DNA of 64,000 nucleotides from Cellulomonas sp. Root930. GTDB taxonomy: Bacteria; Actinomycetota; Actinomycetes; Actinomycetales; Cellulomonadaceae. The stretch lies in the NCBI GenBank assembly GCA_001429255.1, contig LMJI01000001.1:3122930-3186929 (forward strand), given 5' to 3'. A program made the position numbers and the translations under genes. Of this stretch, positions 26,904-36,797 are shown one piece after another (the stretch's first letter is position 1; every line of letters starts with the position of its first letter). The notes under the pieces are model-generated. The model worked only from the letters and a program-made list of their open reading frames with translations, did not search any database and had not been told where the DNA came from.

Positions 26904-27829
26904 GCGTCCTCCTCGGCTGCCCCGTCGCGGGCCAGCTCTGCGTCGAGTGTGGTGTCGAGCGTGTCGAAGTCGTCGGACACCTCGATCTCGCCCTCCTCGG
27001 ATCCCGTCCACCGCACGGTCAGCTCGCCCAGCGGCGTGACCTGGTCGAACGCGACCGCACCCTCCCGGAAGAGCTCCAGCAGGGCGAGGAACCGCGCGAC
27101 GACGACCACCGTCGCGCCCGCGTCGGCGGTCAGCGCGCGGAACGACATCGCCCCGCCGTGCCGCAGGCGGTCGACCAGGACGGCGGCCTGCTCCCGGACG
27201 CTGACGGCAGGGGCGTGCAGGTGGCTGATGTCGACACCGGGTGGGGCCGCCTTGGGCTGCTCCGCCTTCGCCGCCAGCGCCGCCAGCTGCTCCGGGCCGA
27301 TCTGCCAGACGAGCTCCGGCAGCAGGGCGGCCAGGTGCGGTTCGAGCGAGACCAGTCGTGGGAACCGCCGGCCCTCGGTGGCGAACCGCTCGGCCAGGTC
27401 CGCCGCGACCAGCTTGTACGCGCGGTACTGCAGGAGCCGGGCGAAGAGCAGGTCGCGGGCCTCGAGCAGCTCCAGGTCCTCGGCGTCCTCGACGTCGGCG
27501 GACGGCAGCAGCCGGGCGGCCTTGAGGTCCAGCAGCGTCGCGGCGATGACCAGGAACTCGCTGGCCTGGCCGAGGTCCCACTGCTTCTCGGCGCCGCGGA
27601 TGTGGGCGATGAACTCGTCGGTGACCTGCGCGAGCGCGACCTCGGTGATGTCGAGCTTGTGCTTGGCGATCAGGCCGAGCAGGAGGTCGAACGGGCCGCT
27701 GAAGTTGGTGAGGTGGACCTCGAACGCACTCGTGCCCACGGGCGCGCTCGCACCCGTCGGACCGGAGGCCGACTGCTCGGGCGGGACCGCGCGCTCGTCA
27801 GGCGGCGTCGCCACGGGCGACGAGCTCAC
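26900..27829 (-). CDS. scpA: Segregation and condensation protein A (kleisin)
   Basis: Kleisin that bridges SMC heads with ScpB in chromosome compaction. It shows FEVHLTNFSGPFDLLLGLI at the N-terminal SMC-neck-binding helix, FLVIAATLLDLKAARLLP, and a C-terminal winged helix with VVVVARFLALLELF. The start is uncertain: GTGs at 27856, 27829 and 27814 are in frame, none with a clear Shine-Dalgarno, and all overlap the 3' end of parA. I chose 27829, which gives 309 residues. Confidence 0.92.
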   Translation of the reverse strand: MSSSPVATPPDERAVPPEQSASGPTGASAPVGTSAFEVHLTNFSGPFDLLLGLIAKHKLDITEVALAQVTDEFIAHIRGAEKQWDLGQASEFLVIAATLLDLKAARLLPSADVEDAEDLELLEARDLLFARLLQYRAYKLVAADLAERFATEGRRFPRLVSLEPHLAALLPELVWQIGPEQLAALAAKAEQPKAAPPGVDISHLHAPAVSVREQAAVLVDRLRHGGAMSFRALTADAGATVVVVARFLALLELFREGAVAFDQVTPLGELTVRWTGSEEGEIEVSDDFDTLDTTLDAELARDGAAEEDA

Positions 27830-28664
27830 GTGCCAGCTGACGGTAGGCCGCCGCACCGGAGTGCGTCGGGGCGTACGTGGTGATCGGCTCGGCGGCGACA
27901 GTGGCGTCGGGGAACTTCACCGTGCGGCTGATGACCGTGTGCAGCAGGGTCTCGCCGAACGCCTCGTTGACGCGCGCGACGACCTCGCGGGCGTGCAGCG
28001 TGCGCGGGTCGTACATGGTCGCCAGGATGCCGTCGACCTCGAGGCGCGGGTTCAGCCGGTCGCGCACCTTCTCGATGGTCTCCACGAGCAGCGCGACGCC
28101 GCGCAGGGCGAAGAACTCGCACTCCAGCGGGATCAGCACGCCGTGCGCGGCGGTGAGCGCGTTGACGGTGAGCAGGCCGAGCGACGGCTGGCAGTCGATC
28201 ATCACGACGTCGTAGTCGTCGAGGATCGGGCGCAGCGTGCGGGCCAGCACGGACTCGCGCGCCACCTCGCCCACCAGCTGCACCTCGGCGGCCGACAGGT
28301 CGATGTTGGCGGGCAGCAGGTCCAGGCCGGGGGTCGCGGTGTGCTGGATGATCGAGCGGATGTCCGCGTCCCGCTCCATGAGCAGGTTGTAGACCGTGCG
28401 GTCCAGCTCGTGCGGGCTGATGCCGAGACCCACCGAGGCGGCGCCCTGCGGGTCGAAGTCGACGATGAGCACCTTGCGGCCGTACTCGGCGAGCGCGGCG
28501 GCCAGGTTGATGGTGGTCGTCGTCTTGCCGACGCCACCCTTCTGGTTGCACAGCGCGATGACGCGCGCGGGACCGTGGGAGGCGAGAGGCGGGGGGTCGG
28601 GGAACGCGGGCATCGGCCGCCCGACGGCGTCGAGCTGCGGGTCGGTCGTCTGCTGGCTCACCAC
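27798..28664 (-). CDS. ParA/Soj family ATPase
   Basis: Walker-type chromosome or cargo partitioning ATPase of about 288 residues. It shows the deviant P-loop KGGVGKTTT (with the signature Lys), NLAAALAEYG, DFDPQGAAS at switch I, and VVMIDCQPSLG at Walker B. No ParB gene or parS-like site lies nearby; this copy is the ScpA-linked ParA common in Actinobacteria. Start candidates are GTG at 28664 or 28661; a TTG at 28673 is also in frame. Confidence 0.92.
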   Translation of the reverse strand: MVSQQTTDPQLDAVGRPMPAFPDPPPLASHGPARVIALCNQKGGVGKTTTTINLAAALAEYGRKVLIVDFDPQGAASVGLGISPHELDRTVYNLLMERDADIRSIIQHTATPGLDLLPANIDLSAAEVQLVGEVARESVLARTLRPILDDYDVVMIDCQPSLGLLTVNALTAAHGVLIPLECEFFALRGVALLVETIEKVRDRLNPRLEVDGILATMYDPRTLHAREVVARVNEAFGETLLHTVISRTVKFPDATVAAEPITTYAPTHSGAAAYRQLARELVARGDAA

Positions 28665-28728
28665 GCGGGACAACCTACCGGAGCACGGACCCCGATGACC
28701 GCGCGACAGTCCGAGGGGCGCGTGATGC

Positions 28729-29670
28729 TCATCGCGCCCGGGGGTGCGACGCCGCGTACACCTCGCGCAGCGTGTCCGCGGTGACCATCGTGTAGATCTG
28801 GGTCGTCGTCACGGACGCGTGCCCGAGCAGCTCCTGGACCACCCGGACGTCCGCTCCCCCGGCCAGCAGGTGCGTGGCGAACGAGTGCCGGAGCGTGTGG
28901 GGCGAGATGTGCTCGGCACCCGCCAGCCCCGCGCGCTCCGCTGCGACGCGCAGCACTGCCCACGCGCTCTGCCTGCTGAGGCGGGCACCCCGCGTGTTGA
29001 GGAAGACCCCCGGCGACCCGCCCCTGCTCCCGACGGACAGCGCGGGCCGCGCCCGGACGAGGTACGCCTCCACCGCGTCGAGCGCGAACGTGCCCAGCGG
29101 CACCACGCGCTCCTTGCTGCCCTTGCCGAACAGCCGGACGGACGCGCGTCCGGGCGTCCGGTCGAGGTCGTCGACGTCCAGGCCGACCGCCTCGGAGATG
29201 CGCGCACCGGTCCCGTACACGAGCTCGAGGAGCGCGCGATCACGCAGCGGCACCGGACCGTCGCCGAGGCCGGCGGCGTCCAGCAGGCGCTCGACGTCCC
29301 CGACGGAGATCGCCTTCGGGAGCCGCTTCGGCTGCGCGGGGGGCTTCACTGCGCGGGCGGGGTCCAGTCCGGTGACGCCGTCGAGCAGCAGGAAGCGGTG
29401 CCAGCCACGGACCGCGACGACGATGCGGGCGGCCGACGAGGCGGACAGTGCGGTGCGGCCGTCCGAGCCCGTGCGGACCGCGAGCAGGAAGTCCTCGACG
29501 TCGAGCTCGGCGACGTCCGAGGGCTCGCGGCAGCCGCGGGTCTCCAGGAAGGCCGTGTACCGCGTCAGGTCGCGGCGGTAGGCCAGCAGCGTGTTGGTCG
29601 ACAGGCCCCGCTCGACGGTGAGGTGGGCGAGGTAGAGCTCGAGCGCCGAGTCGATCGCGGTGGCAGTCAC
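28729..29670 (-). CDS. xerD: Site-specific tyrosine recombinase XerD
   Basis: Recombinase that resolves chromosome dimers with XerC at dif. The 313 residues have an N-terminal SAM-like core-binding domain ([24 protein letters not shown] region) and a C-terminal catalytic domain. Active-site residues: Arg in GARISEA, Lys in KGSKERVV, His-x-x-Arg in HTLRHSF, His in LLGHAS and Tyr in TQIYT. The GTG start at 29670 is 2 bp after the stop of ctaB. The chromosome-segregation genes lie just downstream. Confidence 0.93.
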   Translation of the reverse strand: MTATAIDSALELYLAHLTVERGLSTNTLLAYRRDLTRYTAFLETRGCREPSDVAELDVEDFLLAVRTGSDGRTALSASSAARIVVAVRGWHRFLLLDGVTGLDPARAVKPPAQPKRLPKAISVGDVERLLDAAGLGDGPVPLRDRALLELVYGTGARISEAVGLDVDDLDRTPGRASVRLFGKGSKERVVPLGTFALDAVEAYLVRARPALSVGSRGGSPGVFLNTRGARLSRQSAWAVLRVAAERAGLAGAEHISPHTLRHSFATHLLAGGADVRVVQELLGHASVTTTQIYTMVTADTLREVYAASHPRAR

Positions 29671-29672
29671 GC

Positions 29673-30665
29673 TCAGAGGGGCAGGAACACGTCCACCGCG
29701 ATCGCGACGGACAGCAGGGTGAGGTAGGTGATCGAGGCGTGGAACACGCGCATCGCGTGCAGCTTGCCCGACTCGGGGTGCTCGGCGCGGCGCAGCAGGC
29801 CGATGCACGACCAGAGGAACCAGATCCCCAGGGCCAGGGCGACGACGCCGTACACCCAGGTCATGCCCTGCACGGGGACCAGCAGCAGCGAGCAGGCGAT
29901 CATCGCGACCGTGTACGCGATCATCTCCCGCGCGACCCGGGTGTCCTTGGCCACGACCGGCAGCATCGGGACGCCCGCCGCGGCGTAGTCCTTGCGGAAC
30001 TTCATGGACAGCGGCCAGTAGTGCGGCGGCGTCCAGAAGAAGATCACGCCGAACAGGAGCGCGGCCGTCCACGAGACGCCACCGGTGACGGCCGACCAGC
30101 CGATGAGCACCGGCATGCAGCCCGCCGCACCACCCCACACGATGTTCTGCGAGGTGCGGCGCTTGAGGATCATGGTGTAGCCGACGACGTAGATGAGGAT
30201 CGCCGCGGCGGTGAGCCACGCGGACGCCGGGTTGACCATCAGCGCGAGCCAGGTCAGCGAGACCACACCGAGCGCGAGCCCGAAGATCAGCGCCGCGCGG
30301 GGCGACACCTGCCCGGTGACGATCGGCCGCCGCTTGGTGCGGTTCATGATCTTGTCGATGTCGCGGTCGAGGTAGCAGTTCAGCACGTTGGCCGACCCGG
30401 CCGCGGCCGCCCCTCCGACCAGCGTCGCGACCACCAGGCCGAAGCTCGGGAAGCCGCCCTGCGCCAGGATCATCGTCGGCAGCGTGGTGACCAGCAACAG
30501 CTCGATCACGCGCGGCTTGGTCAGCGCGACGTAGGGACCGACCGTCCGGCGCAGGCGGGCCAGCGGGCCGCTCGGTGCGACGGTCACCGTCGTGTCAGCG
30601 GGCCCCGGGGTCGACGCGGAGGACGCTCCGGCGTCGTCGACTGACAGGGGGCTGCTGAGGCGCAC
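29673..30665 (-). CDS. ctaB: Protoheme IX farnesyltransferase (heme O synthase)
   Basis: UbiA-family prenyltransferase that converts heme B to heme O for the aa3-type oxidase. About 330 residues contain many transmembrane helices, the Asp-rich [20 protein letters not shown] motif, and the second loop [17 protein letters not shown]. It is divergent from tkt, a conserved actinobacterial arrangement. I chose the GTG at 30665, before [10 protein letters not shown]; a longer frame starts with GTG at 30767, but its extra part looks non-conserved. No strong Shine-Dalgarno precedes either. Confidence 0.9.
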   Translation of the reverse strand: MRLSSPLSVDDAGASSASTPGPADTTVTVAPSGPLARLRRTVGPYVALTKPRVIELLLVTTLPTMILAQGGFPSFGLVVATLVGGAAAAGSANVLNCYLDRDIDKIMNRTKRRPIVTGQVSPRAALIFGLALGVVSLTWLALMVNPASAWLTAAAILIYVVGYTMILKRRTSQNIVWGGAAGCMPVLIGWSAVTGGVSWTAALLFGVIFFWTPPHYWPLSMKFRKDYAAAGVPMLPVVAKDTRVAREMIAYTVAMIACSLLLVPVQGMTWVYGVVALALGIWFLWSCIGLLRRAEHPESGKLHAMRVFHASITYLTLLSVAIAVDVFLPL

Positions 30666-30832
30666 GCGCTGCGGGTCCGTTCGTGTTCCAGGCGGGGATG
30701 GGTCGCGCAGCCATGCTACGGCCTGTGCCTGCGCAGGGGCGCGACGCAGGCGAGGGATCGCCGCCACGGCCGGTGTGAGATCGGTCGCTCGGCCGGGAGA
30801 TGGTCACGCCCGGCAGCCTCACCCTGGTGCGC

Positions 30833-30838
30833 TATAAG
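30833..30838 (+). promoter_or_regulatory. -10 element before tkt
   Basis: TATAAG (5 of 6 to consensus), about 125 bp before the tkt start, in an otherwise GC-rich leader. No clear -35 is visible. It would give a leader of about 120 nt. Confidence 0.4.
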
Positions 30839-30963
30839 GTCGGATCGCACGGTCCGACGACCGCCGCGACGGCGCGACGTCCCACCTGCCCGGCATCCCG
30901 ACGCGGATGTCGATCTCGTTCGACACGACACCCGGCCCCCTGCTCGGGTGGAAATGAGGTGCG

Positions 30964-33138
30964 GTGAACGCGAAGGCTCCCTTGGCCCAGACGGTCGGTT
31001 GGACCGACGTCGACCTGCGGGCGGTGGACACCGTGCGTGTCCTGGCCGCCGACGCGGTCGAGAAGGTGGGCAACGGCCATCCGGGGACGGCGATCAGCCT
31101 CGCTCCCGCGGCCTACCTGCTCTACCAGAACGTGCTGCGGCACGACCCGGCAGACCCGCACTGGCTCGGCCGGGACCGGTTCATCCTGTCCGCTGGGCAC
31201 TCCAGCCTGACGCAGTACATCCAGCTCTACCTCGCCGGCTTCGGCCTGGAGCTCGAGGACCTGGAGGCGCTGCGCACGTGGGGCTCGAAGACCCCGGGGC
31301 ACCCCGAGTACAAGCACACCACCGGCGTGGAGATCACCACCGGTCCCCTCGGCCAGGGCCTCGCCTCGGCGGTCGGGTTCGCCATGGCGGCACGGCGCGA
31401 GCGCGGTCTGCTCGACCCCGAGGCAGCGCCGGGCACGAGCCCGTTCGACCACTTCGTCTACGTGATCGCCTCCGACGGTGACCTGCAGGAGGGCGTGACG
31501 TCCGAGGCGTCGTCCATCGCGGGCACCCAGGAGCTCGGCAACCTCATCGTGCTGTGGGACGACAACCACATCTCGATCGAGGGCGACACCGAGATCGCGT
31601 TCACCGAGGACGTCGTCGCGCGCTACGAGGCGTACGGCTGGCACGTGCAGTTCGTCGACTGGACCGGCGGCCCGGACGGCTACCAGGAGGATGTCGACGC
31701 CCTGCACGCCGCGATCGAGGCCGCCAAGGCCGTCACCGACCGCCCGTCCTTCATCGGCCTGCGCACCCTCATCGCGTGGCCGACGCCGACCAAGACGAAC
31801 GACCACTCGTCGCACGGCTCCAAGCTGGGTGGCGACGCGATCCGCGGGCTCAAGGAGCTGCTCGGATTCGACCCGGAGAAGACCTTCGAGGTCGACCCGG
31901 AGGTCATCGCGCACACCCGAGGGCTGTCGGCCCGCACGGCGCCGGCCAAGGCCGAGTGGCAGAGCGCCTTCGACGCCTGGCGCACCGCCAACCCCGAGAA
32001 CGCGACGCTCCTCGACCGGCTCGTCGCGGGAGACCTGCCCGACGGCTGGTCCGAGTCGCTCCCGGTGTTCCCCGCCGGCAAGTCCGTCGCGACGCGCGCG
32101 GCCTCGGGCGAGGTGCTCAGCGCGCTCGCCCCGGTGCTGCCGGAGCTCTGGGGCGGCTCCGCCGACCTGGCCGGCTCCAACAACACGACCATGAAGGGCG
32201 AGCCGTCCTTCATCCCCGCCAAGCGCTCGACGCACGAGTTCTCGGGCGACGAGTTCGGCCGCACGCTGCACTTCGGCATCCGCGAGCACGCGATGGGCGC
32301 GATCCTGTCGGGCATCCGCCTGCACGGTCTCACCCGGCCGTACGGCGGGACGTTCTTCACGTTCAGCGACTACATGCGCGGCTCGGTCCGCCTGGCCTCC
32401 CTCATGGGCGTGCCGGCGATCTACGTGTGGACGCACGACTCCATCGGCCTCGGCGAGGACGGCCCGACGCACCAGCCGATCGAGCACCTCGCCGCCGTCC
32501 GCGCCATCCCCGGCCTGACGATCGTGCGACCGGCCGACGCCAACGAGACCGCGGCGGCGTGGGGAGCGATCCTCGCGCACACCGACGGTCCGGTCGGCCT
32601 GATCCTCACGCGGCAGAACGTCCCGACGTTCCCCCGCGGCGAGGACGGGTTCGCGACCACGGAGGGCGTCGCCCGCGGCGCCTACGTCCTGCTCGAGGCC
32701 AGCTCAGGCACGCCGGACGTGATCCTCATCGGCACAGGGTCCGAGGTCCAGCACGCCGTCGCGGCGCGCGAGACGCTCGAGGCCGCCGGCGTGGCCACCC
32801 GCGTGGTGTCCGCACCGTCCCTGGAGTGGTTCGCCGAGCAGGACGAGGACTACCGCGAGTCAGTCCTGCCCTCGTCGGTGAAGGCTCGCGTGTCGGTCGA
32901 GGCCGGTATCGCGCTGTCGTGGCACAAGCTCGTCGGCGACGCCGGGCGCTCGGTCTCGATCGAGCACTACGGAGCGTCGGCCGACGCCGACACGCTCTTC
33001 CGCGAGTTCGGGTTCACGCCCGAGGCGGTCGTCGCGGCGGCGCACGAGTCGATCGCGGCGGCACGCGGCGGCGCCGGCCCCGCGAGCAGCGCCGGTCTGC
33101 CCACCAACGTGGGGCTGACGGGCGACCAGCAGGTCTGA
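30964..33138 (+). CDS. tkt: Transketolase
   Basis: Thiamine-diphosphate enzyme moving two-carbon units between sugar phosphates in the pentose phosphate pathway. The 724 residues are near normal length. It shows [13 protein letters not shown] (N-terminal), [14 protein letters not shown], the TPP motif [15 protein letters not shown] with Asn in [10 protein letters not shown], and [15 protein letters not shown] with catalytic His. The GTG start at 30964 has an AGG just before it. It is the first gene of the tkt-tal-zwf-opcA-pgl run. Confidence 0.97.
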   Translation: MNAKAPLAQTVGWTDVDLRAVDTVRVLAADAVEKVGNGHPGTAISLAPAAYLLYQNVLRHDPADPHWLGRDRFILSAGHSSLTQYIQLYLAGFGLELEDLEALRTWGSKTPGHPEYKHTTGVEITTGPLGQGLASAVGFAMAARRERGLLDPEAAPGTSPFDHFVYVIASDGDLQEGVTSEASSIAGTQELGNLIVLWDDNHISIEGDTEIAFTEDVVARYEAYGWHVQFVDWTGGPDGYQEDVDALHAAIEAAKAVTDRPSFIGLRTLIAWPTPTKTNDHSSHGSKLGGDAIRGLKELLGFDPEKTFEVDPEVIAHTRGLSARTAPAKAEWQSAFDAWRTANPENATLLDRLVAGDLPDGWSESLPVFPAGKSVATRAASGEVLSALAPVLPELWGGSADLAGSNNTTMKGEPSFIPAKRSTHEFSGDEFGRTLHFGIREHAMGAILSGIRLHGLTRPYGGTFFTFSDYMRGSVRLASLMGVPAIYVWTHDSIGLGEDGPTHQPIEHLAAVRAIPGLTIVRPADANETAAAWGAILAHTDGPVGLILTRQNVPTFPRGEDGFATTEGVARGAYVLLEASSGTPDVILIGTGSEVQHAVAARETLEAAGVATRVVSAPSLEWFAEQDEDYRESVLPSSVKARVSVEAGIALSWHKLVGDAGRSVSIEHYGASADADTLFREFGFTPEAVVAAAHESIAAARGGAGPASSAGLPTNVGLTGDQQV

Positions 33139-33151
33139 GTCCGAACGGGCA

Positions 33152-33181
33152 CGCCGGCCCCGGTCACGATCGGGGCCGGCG
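33152..33181 (+). terminator. Hairpin between tkt and tal
   Basis: CGCCGGCCCCG and CGGGGCCGGCG form an 11-bp perfect GC stem with an 8-nt loop, 14 nt after the tkt stop. It could end transcription or dampen expression of the downstream genes. Confidence 0.65.
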
Positions 33182-33202
33182 AGCGGGAGAAGGGGATCGA
33201 CC

Positions 33203-34345
33203 ATGGCACCGAGCAGCACCCCTCTGGCACGACTGGCTGAGGCCGGCGTCGCGATCTGGCTCGACGACCTCTCGCGTGAACGCCTGCGCACGGGGAACCT
33301 CGCCGAGCTGGTGGCGGACAAGGGCGTGGTCGGGGTGACCACGAACCCGTCGATCTTCGCGAGCGCCCTCTCGAAGGGCGACGCCTACGACGAGCAGCTG
33401 CGCGAGCTCGCCGCGGACGGTGCCGACGTCGACGCGGCGGTCTTCCGGATCACCACCGACGACGTCCGGCAGGCCGCCGACATCCTGCGGCCCGTGTACG
33501 ACGCCACGGACGGCGTGGACGGTCGCGTCTCGATCGAGGTCGATCCCCGGCTGGCCAAGGACACCGACGGGACGATCGCGTCGGCGAAGTCGCTGTGGTC
33601 GACCGTCGACCGCCCGAACGTCTTCATCAAGATCCCCGCCACCCTCGAGGGGCTGCCGGCCATCACCGCGGTGCTCGCCGAGGGGATCAGCGTCAACGTC
33701 ACCCTGATCTTCTCGCTCGAGCGGTACGGCGCGGTCCTCGACGCGTTCCAGAGCGGGCTCGAGAAGGCGCAGGCGAACGGGCACGACCTGGCTCCGATCG
33801 CCTCGGTCGCCTCCTTCTTCGTCTCGCGCGTCGACACCGCGATCGACCCGCGGCTCGACGCGATCGGCACGCCCGAGGCCGCGGCTCTGCGGGGCAAGGC
33901 GGCGATCGCGAACGCCCGGCTCGCCTACGGCCTCTACCAGGAGGTCGTCGCGGACGACCGCTGGGCCGCCCTGGCCGCGGCCGGTGCGCACCCGCAGCGA
34001 CCGCTGTGGGCCTCGACGGGTGTCAAGGACAAGGCTTACCCCGACACGCTCTACGTCGAGGAGCTGGTCGTGGCCGGCGTCGTCAACACGATGCCCGAGG
34101 CCACGCTGAACGCGGTCGCGGACCACGGCGGCGACGCCCACGACACGGTCACCGGCACCCGCCAGGAGGCGGAGGCCGTCATCGCAGGTCTGCGCGACCT
34201 GGGCATCGACATCGACGAGGTCACCGAGCAGCTGGAGGTCGAAGGCGTGGACAAGTTCACGGCGAGCTGGGGTGACCTCCTGGGCACCGTCTCGGACGGG
34301 CTCACGGGCGCCGCTCAGCAGAACCAGGCCGGGGACGCCAGGTGA
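33203..34345 (+). CDS. tal: Transaldolase
   Basis: Transfers a dihydroxyacetone unit from sedoheptulose-7-P. The 380 residues belong to the long actinobacterial type. It shows [14 protein letters not shown] near the start, the Schiff-base lysine in [13 protein letters not shown] (about residue 143), and [12 protein letters not shown] [12 protein letters not shown] after it. Its ATG is preceded by GGAGAAGGGG. Its stop overlaps the GTG of zwf by 4 bp. Confidence 0.97.
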   Translation: MAPSSTPLARLAEAGVAIWLDDLSRERLRTGNLAELVADKGVVGVTTNPSIFASALSKGDAYDEQLRELAADGADVDAAVFRITTDDVRQAADILRPVYDATDGVDGRVSIEVDPRLAKDTDGTIASAKSLWSTVDRPNVFIKIPATLEGLPAITAVLAEGISVNVTLIFSLERYGAVLDAFQSGLEKAQANGHDLAPIASVASFFVSRVDTAIDPRLDAIGTPEAAALRGKAAIANARLAYGLYQEVVADDRWAALAAAGAHPQRPLWASTGVKDKAYPDTLYVEELVVAGVVNTMPEATLNAVADHGGDAHDTVTGTRQEAEAVIAGLRDLGIDIDEVTEQLEVEGVDKFTASWGDLLGTVSDGLTGAAQQNQAGDAR

Positions 34346-35883
34346 GCCCGAGCAAGGTGTCCGCGGGTCACAACCCGCTGCGCGACCCCCGCGACCGGCG
34401 TCTCCCCCGCATCGCCGGCCCCTGCGGGCTGGTGATCTTCGGTGTCACGGGCGACCTGGCCCGCAAGAAGCTCATGCCGGCCGTGTACGACCTGACCAAC
34501 CGCGGTCTGCTCCCGCCCGGCTTCGCGCTGACGGGGTTCGCCCGCCGCGACTGGGCGACGCAGGACTTCGCGCAGATCGTGCACGACTCGGTGAAGGAGT
34601 ACGCCCGTACGCCGTTCCGCGAGGCCACCTGGCGCCAGCTGTCCGAGGGCATCCGGTTCGTGCAGGGGACGTTCGACGACGACGACGCGTTCGACCGGCT
34701 GCGTGACACGGTCGAGGAGCTCGACGTGTCCCGCGGGACCGGCGGCAACCACGCGTTCTACCTCTCGGTCCCGCCCAGCTCGTTCCCGGTGGTCTGCAAG
34801 CAGCTCGCCCGCTCGGGCCTCTCGCAGCCGTCCCCGGACACGTGGCGCCGCGTCGTCATCGAGAAGCCGTTCGGCCACGACCTGGCCAGCGCCCGCGAGC
34901 TGAACGACATCGTGTCGGACGTGTTCCGGCCGGACGACATCTTCCGGATCGACCACTACTTGGGCAAGGAGACGGTCCAGAACCTTCTGGCGCTGCGCTT
35001 CGCCAACCAGCTGTACGAGCCCATCTGGAACGCCAACTACGTGGACCACGTCCAGATCACCATGGCCGAGGACATCGGCATCGGCGGGCGGGCCGGGTAC
35101 TACGACGGCATCGGCGCGGCCCGGGACGTCATCCAGAACCACCTCATGCAGCTCCTCGCGCTCACGGCGATGGAGGAACCGGCGTCGTTCGAGGCGGAGG
35201 GCCTGCGGGCAGAGAAGATCAAGGTCCTCTCCGCGGTCAAGCTCCCCCGCGACATCGGCAAGCACACCGCCCGCGGGCAGTACGCGGCCGGGTGGCAGGG
35301 TGGCGAGAAGGTCGTCGGCTACCTCGAGGAGGAGGGCTTCAACCCGGAGTCCACCACCGAGACGTTCGCGGCGATCCGCGTCGACATCGACAACCGTCGC
35401 TGGGCCGGGGTGCCGTTCTACCTGCGCACCGGCAAGCGCCTGGGCCGTCGCGTCACGGAGATCGCTGTCGTCTTCAAGCGGGCTCCGCACCTGCCGTTCG
35501 AGTCGACCGCCACGGAGGAGCTGGGCAAGAACGCCCTGGTCATCCGCGTGCAGCCCGACGAGGGCGTGACGCTGCGGTTCGGCGCCAAGGTGCCCGGCAC
35601 CGCCATGGAGGTGCGCGACGTCACCATGGACTTCGGGTACGGGCACGCGTTCACGGAGTCCTCCCCGGAGGCCTACGAGCGGCTCATCCTCGACGTCCTT
35701 CTGGGCGACCCGCCGCTGTTCCCGCGGCACGAAGAGGTCGAGCTGTCCTGGAAGGTGCTCGACCCGATCACCGCCTACTGGGCCAAGCAGGGCAAGCCCG
35801 ACGAGTACCGGTCAGGCACGTGGGGACCGGAGTCGGCGGACAAGATGATGGCGCGCGACGGACGAGCCTGGAGGCGGCCATGA
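34342..35883 (+). CDS. zwf: Glucose-6-phosphate dehydrogenase
   Basis: First step of the oxidative pentose phosphate pathway, making NADPH and 6-phosphogluconolactone. The 513 residues show the NADP site [12 protein letters not shown] (about 33), the family signature [10 protein letters not shown] with catalytic His and Lys, and NHLMQLLAL. The GTG start at 34342 overlaps the tal stop. In Actinobacteria the enzyme usually needs OpcA, encoded next with an ATGA overlap. Confidence 0.97.
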   Translation: MSPSKVSAGHNPLRDPRDRRLPRIAGPCGLVIFGVTGDLARKKLMPAVYDLTNRGLLPPGFALTGFARRDWATQDFAQIVHDSVKEYARTPFREATWRQLSEGIRFVQGTFDDDDAFDRLRDTVEELDVSRGTGGNHAFYLSVPPSSFPVVCKQLARSGLSQPSPDTWRRVVIEKPFGHDLASARELNDIVSDVFRPDDIFRIDHYLGKETVQNLLALRFANQLYEPIWNANYVDHVQITMAEDIGIGGRAGYYDGIGAARDVIQNHLMQLLALTAMEEPASFEAEGLRAEKIKVLSAVKLPRDIGKHTARGQYAAGWQGGEKVVGYLEEEGFNPESTTETFAAIRVDIDNRRWAGVPFYLRTGKRLGRRVTEIAVVFKRAPHLPFESTATEELGKNALVIRVQPDEGVTLRFGAKVPGTAMEVRDVTMDFGYGHAFTESSPEAYERLILDVLLGDPPLFPRHEEVELSWKVLDPITAYWAKQGKPDEYRSGTWGPESADKMMARDGRAWRRP

Positions 35884-36797
35884 TCATCGAGATGCCCAGC
35901 ACCACCACCAGGGACATCAACAAGCGCCTCCTCAAGGAGCGCGACGAGGGCGGCGCGATCGCCCTCGGACGCGTGCTGACGCTCATCATCCCGGTGGGCG
36001 ACCGCGACCCCGACGAGGCGATCGACGCGGCCAACGACGCCAGCCGCGAGCACCCGTGCCGCGTCATCGTGATCGCCAACGACACCAAGGACCGCGCGTC
36101 GAACCTGGACGCGCAGATCCGGCTCGGGGGCGACGCCGGGGCCAGCGAGGTGCTGGTGCTGCGCCCGTCCGGCCAGCTCGAGCGCCACCTGGACACGCTG
36201 GTGATCCCGCTGCTCCTGCCCGACGCGCCGATCGTCGCGTGGTGGCCGTACGAGATCCCCGAGAACGTCGCCGAGCACCCGATCGGCAAGATGGCGGCGC
36301 GGCGGATCACCGACTCCACGCAGGTGGCACGCCCCAACGCCGCGCTCCGCAAGCTGGCGGCGTCCCACGTCGACGGCAACACCGACCTGGCCTGGACACG
36401 CGCGACCCTGTGGCGCGGACTCATCGCGGCGACCCTCGACCAGCCGCCGTTCGAGCCCGTGCACAAGGCCGTCGTCGTGGGTGAGAGCACGCACCCGTCG
36501 GTCGACCTCATGGCCGCGTGGCTGGCGTACGCGCTGCGCTGCCCGGTGGAGATCGAGCGCATCAAGGACGCCCCCGCGATCACGCAGGTGCGCCTCGAGC
36601 GGTCGTCGGGCGACATCGTGCTGGACCGGCCCGACGGCAAGACGGCGGCGCTGCGTCAGCCCGACCAGCCCGAGCACCGGATCGCCCTGCCCATCCGCCA
36701 GCTGCGCGAGTGCCTCGCGGAGGAGCTGCGGCGTCTCGACGCCGACGAGGTCTACGGCGAGGTGCTGCTGAAGGGCCTCGCAAGGATCGACGCGTGA
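35880..36797 (+). CDS. opcA: Glucose-6-phosphate dehydrogenase assembly protein OpcA
   Basis: Allosteric or assembly partner of Zwf found in Actinobacteria and Cyanobacteria. The 305 residues have an N-terminal domain with RVLTLIIPVGD and a central strand VIPLLLPDAPIVAWWPYEIP followed by a helix, typical of OpcA. It has no known catalytic residues. It is between zwf and pgl and overlaps both by 4 bp (ATGA and GTGA). Confidence 0.94.
   Translation: MIIEMPSTTTRDINKRLLKERDEGGAIALGRVLTLIIPVGDRDPDEAIDAANDASREHPCRVIVIANDTKDRASNLDAQIRLGGDAGASEVLVLRPSGQLERHLDTLVIPLLLPDAPIVAWWPYEIPENVAEHPIGKMAARRITDSTQVARPNAALRKLAASHVDGNTDLAWTRATLWRGLIAATLDQPPFEPVHKAVVVGESTHPSVDLMAAWLAYALRCPVEIERIKDAPAITQVRLERSSGDIVLDRPDGKTAALRQPDQPEHRIALPIRQLRECLAEELRRLDADEVYGEVLLKGLARIDA

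Noticed and set aside
25632..28784. 1,050-codon plus-strand frame opposite the rluB-scpA region
   Set aside because: Arg/Gly/Pro-rich shadow of the leftward genes; no start signal or known domain.
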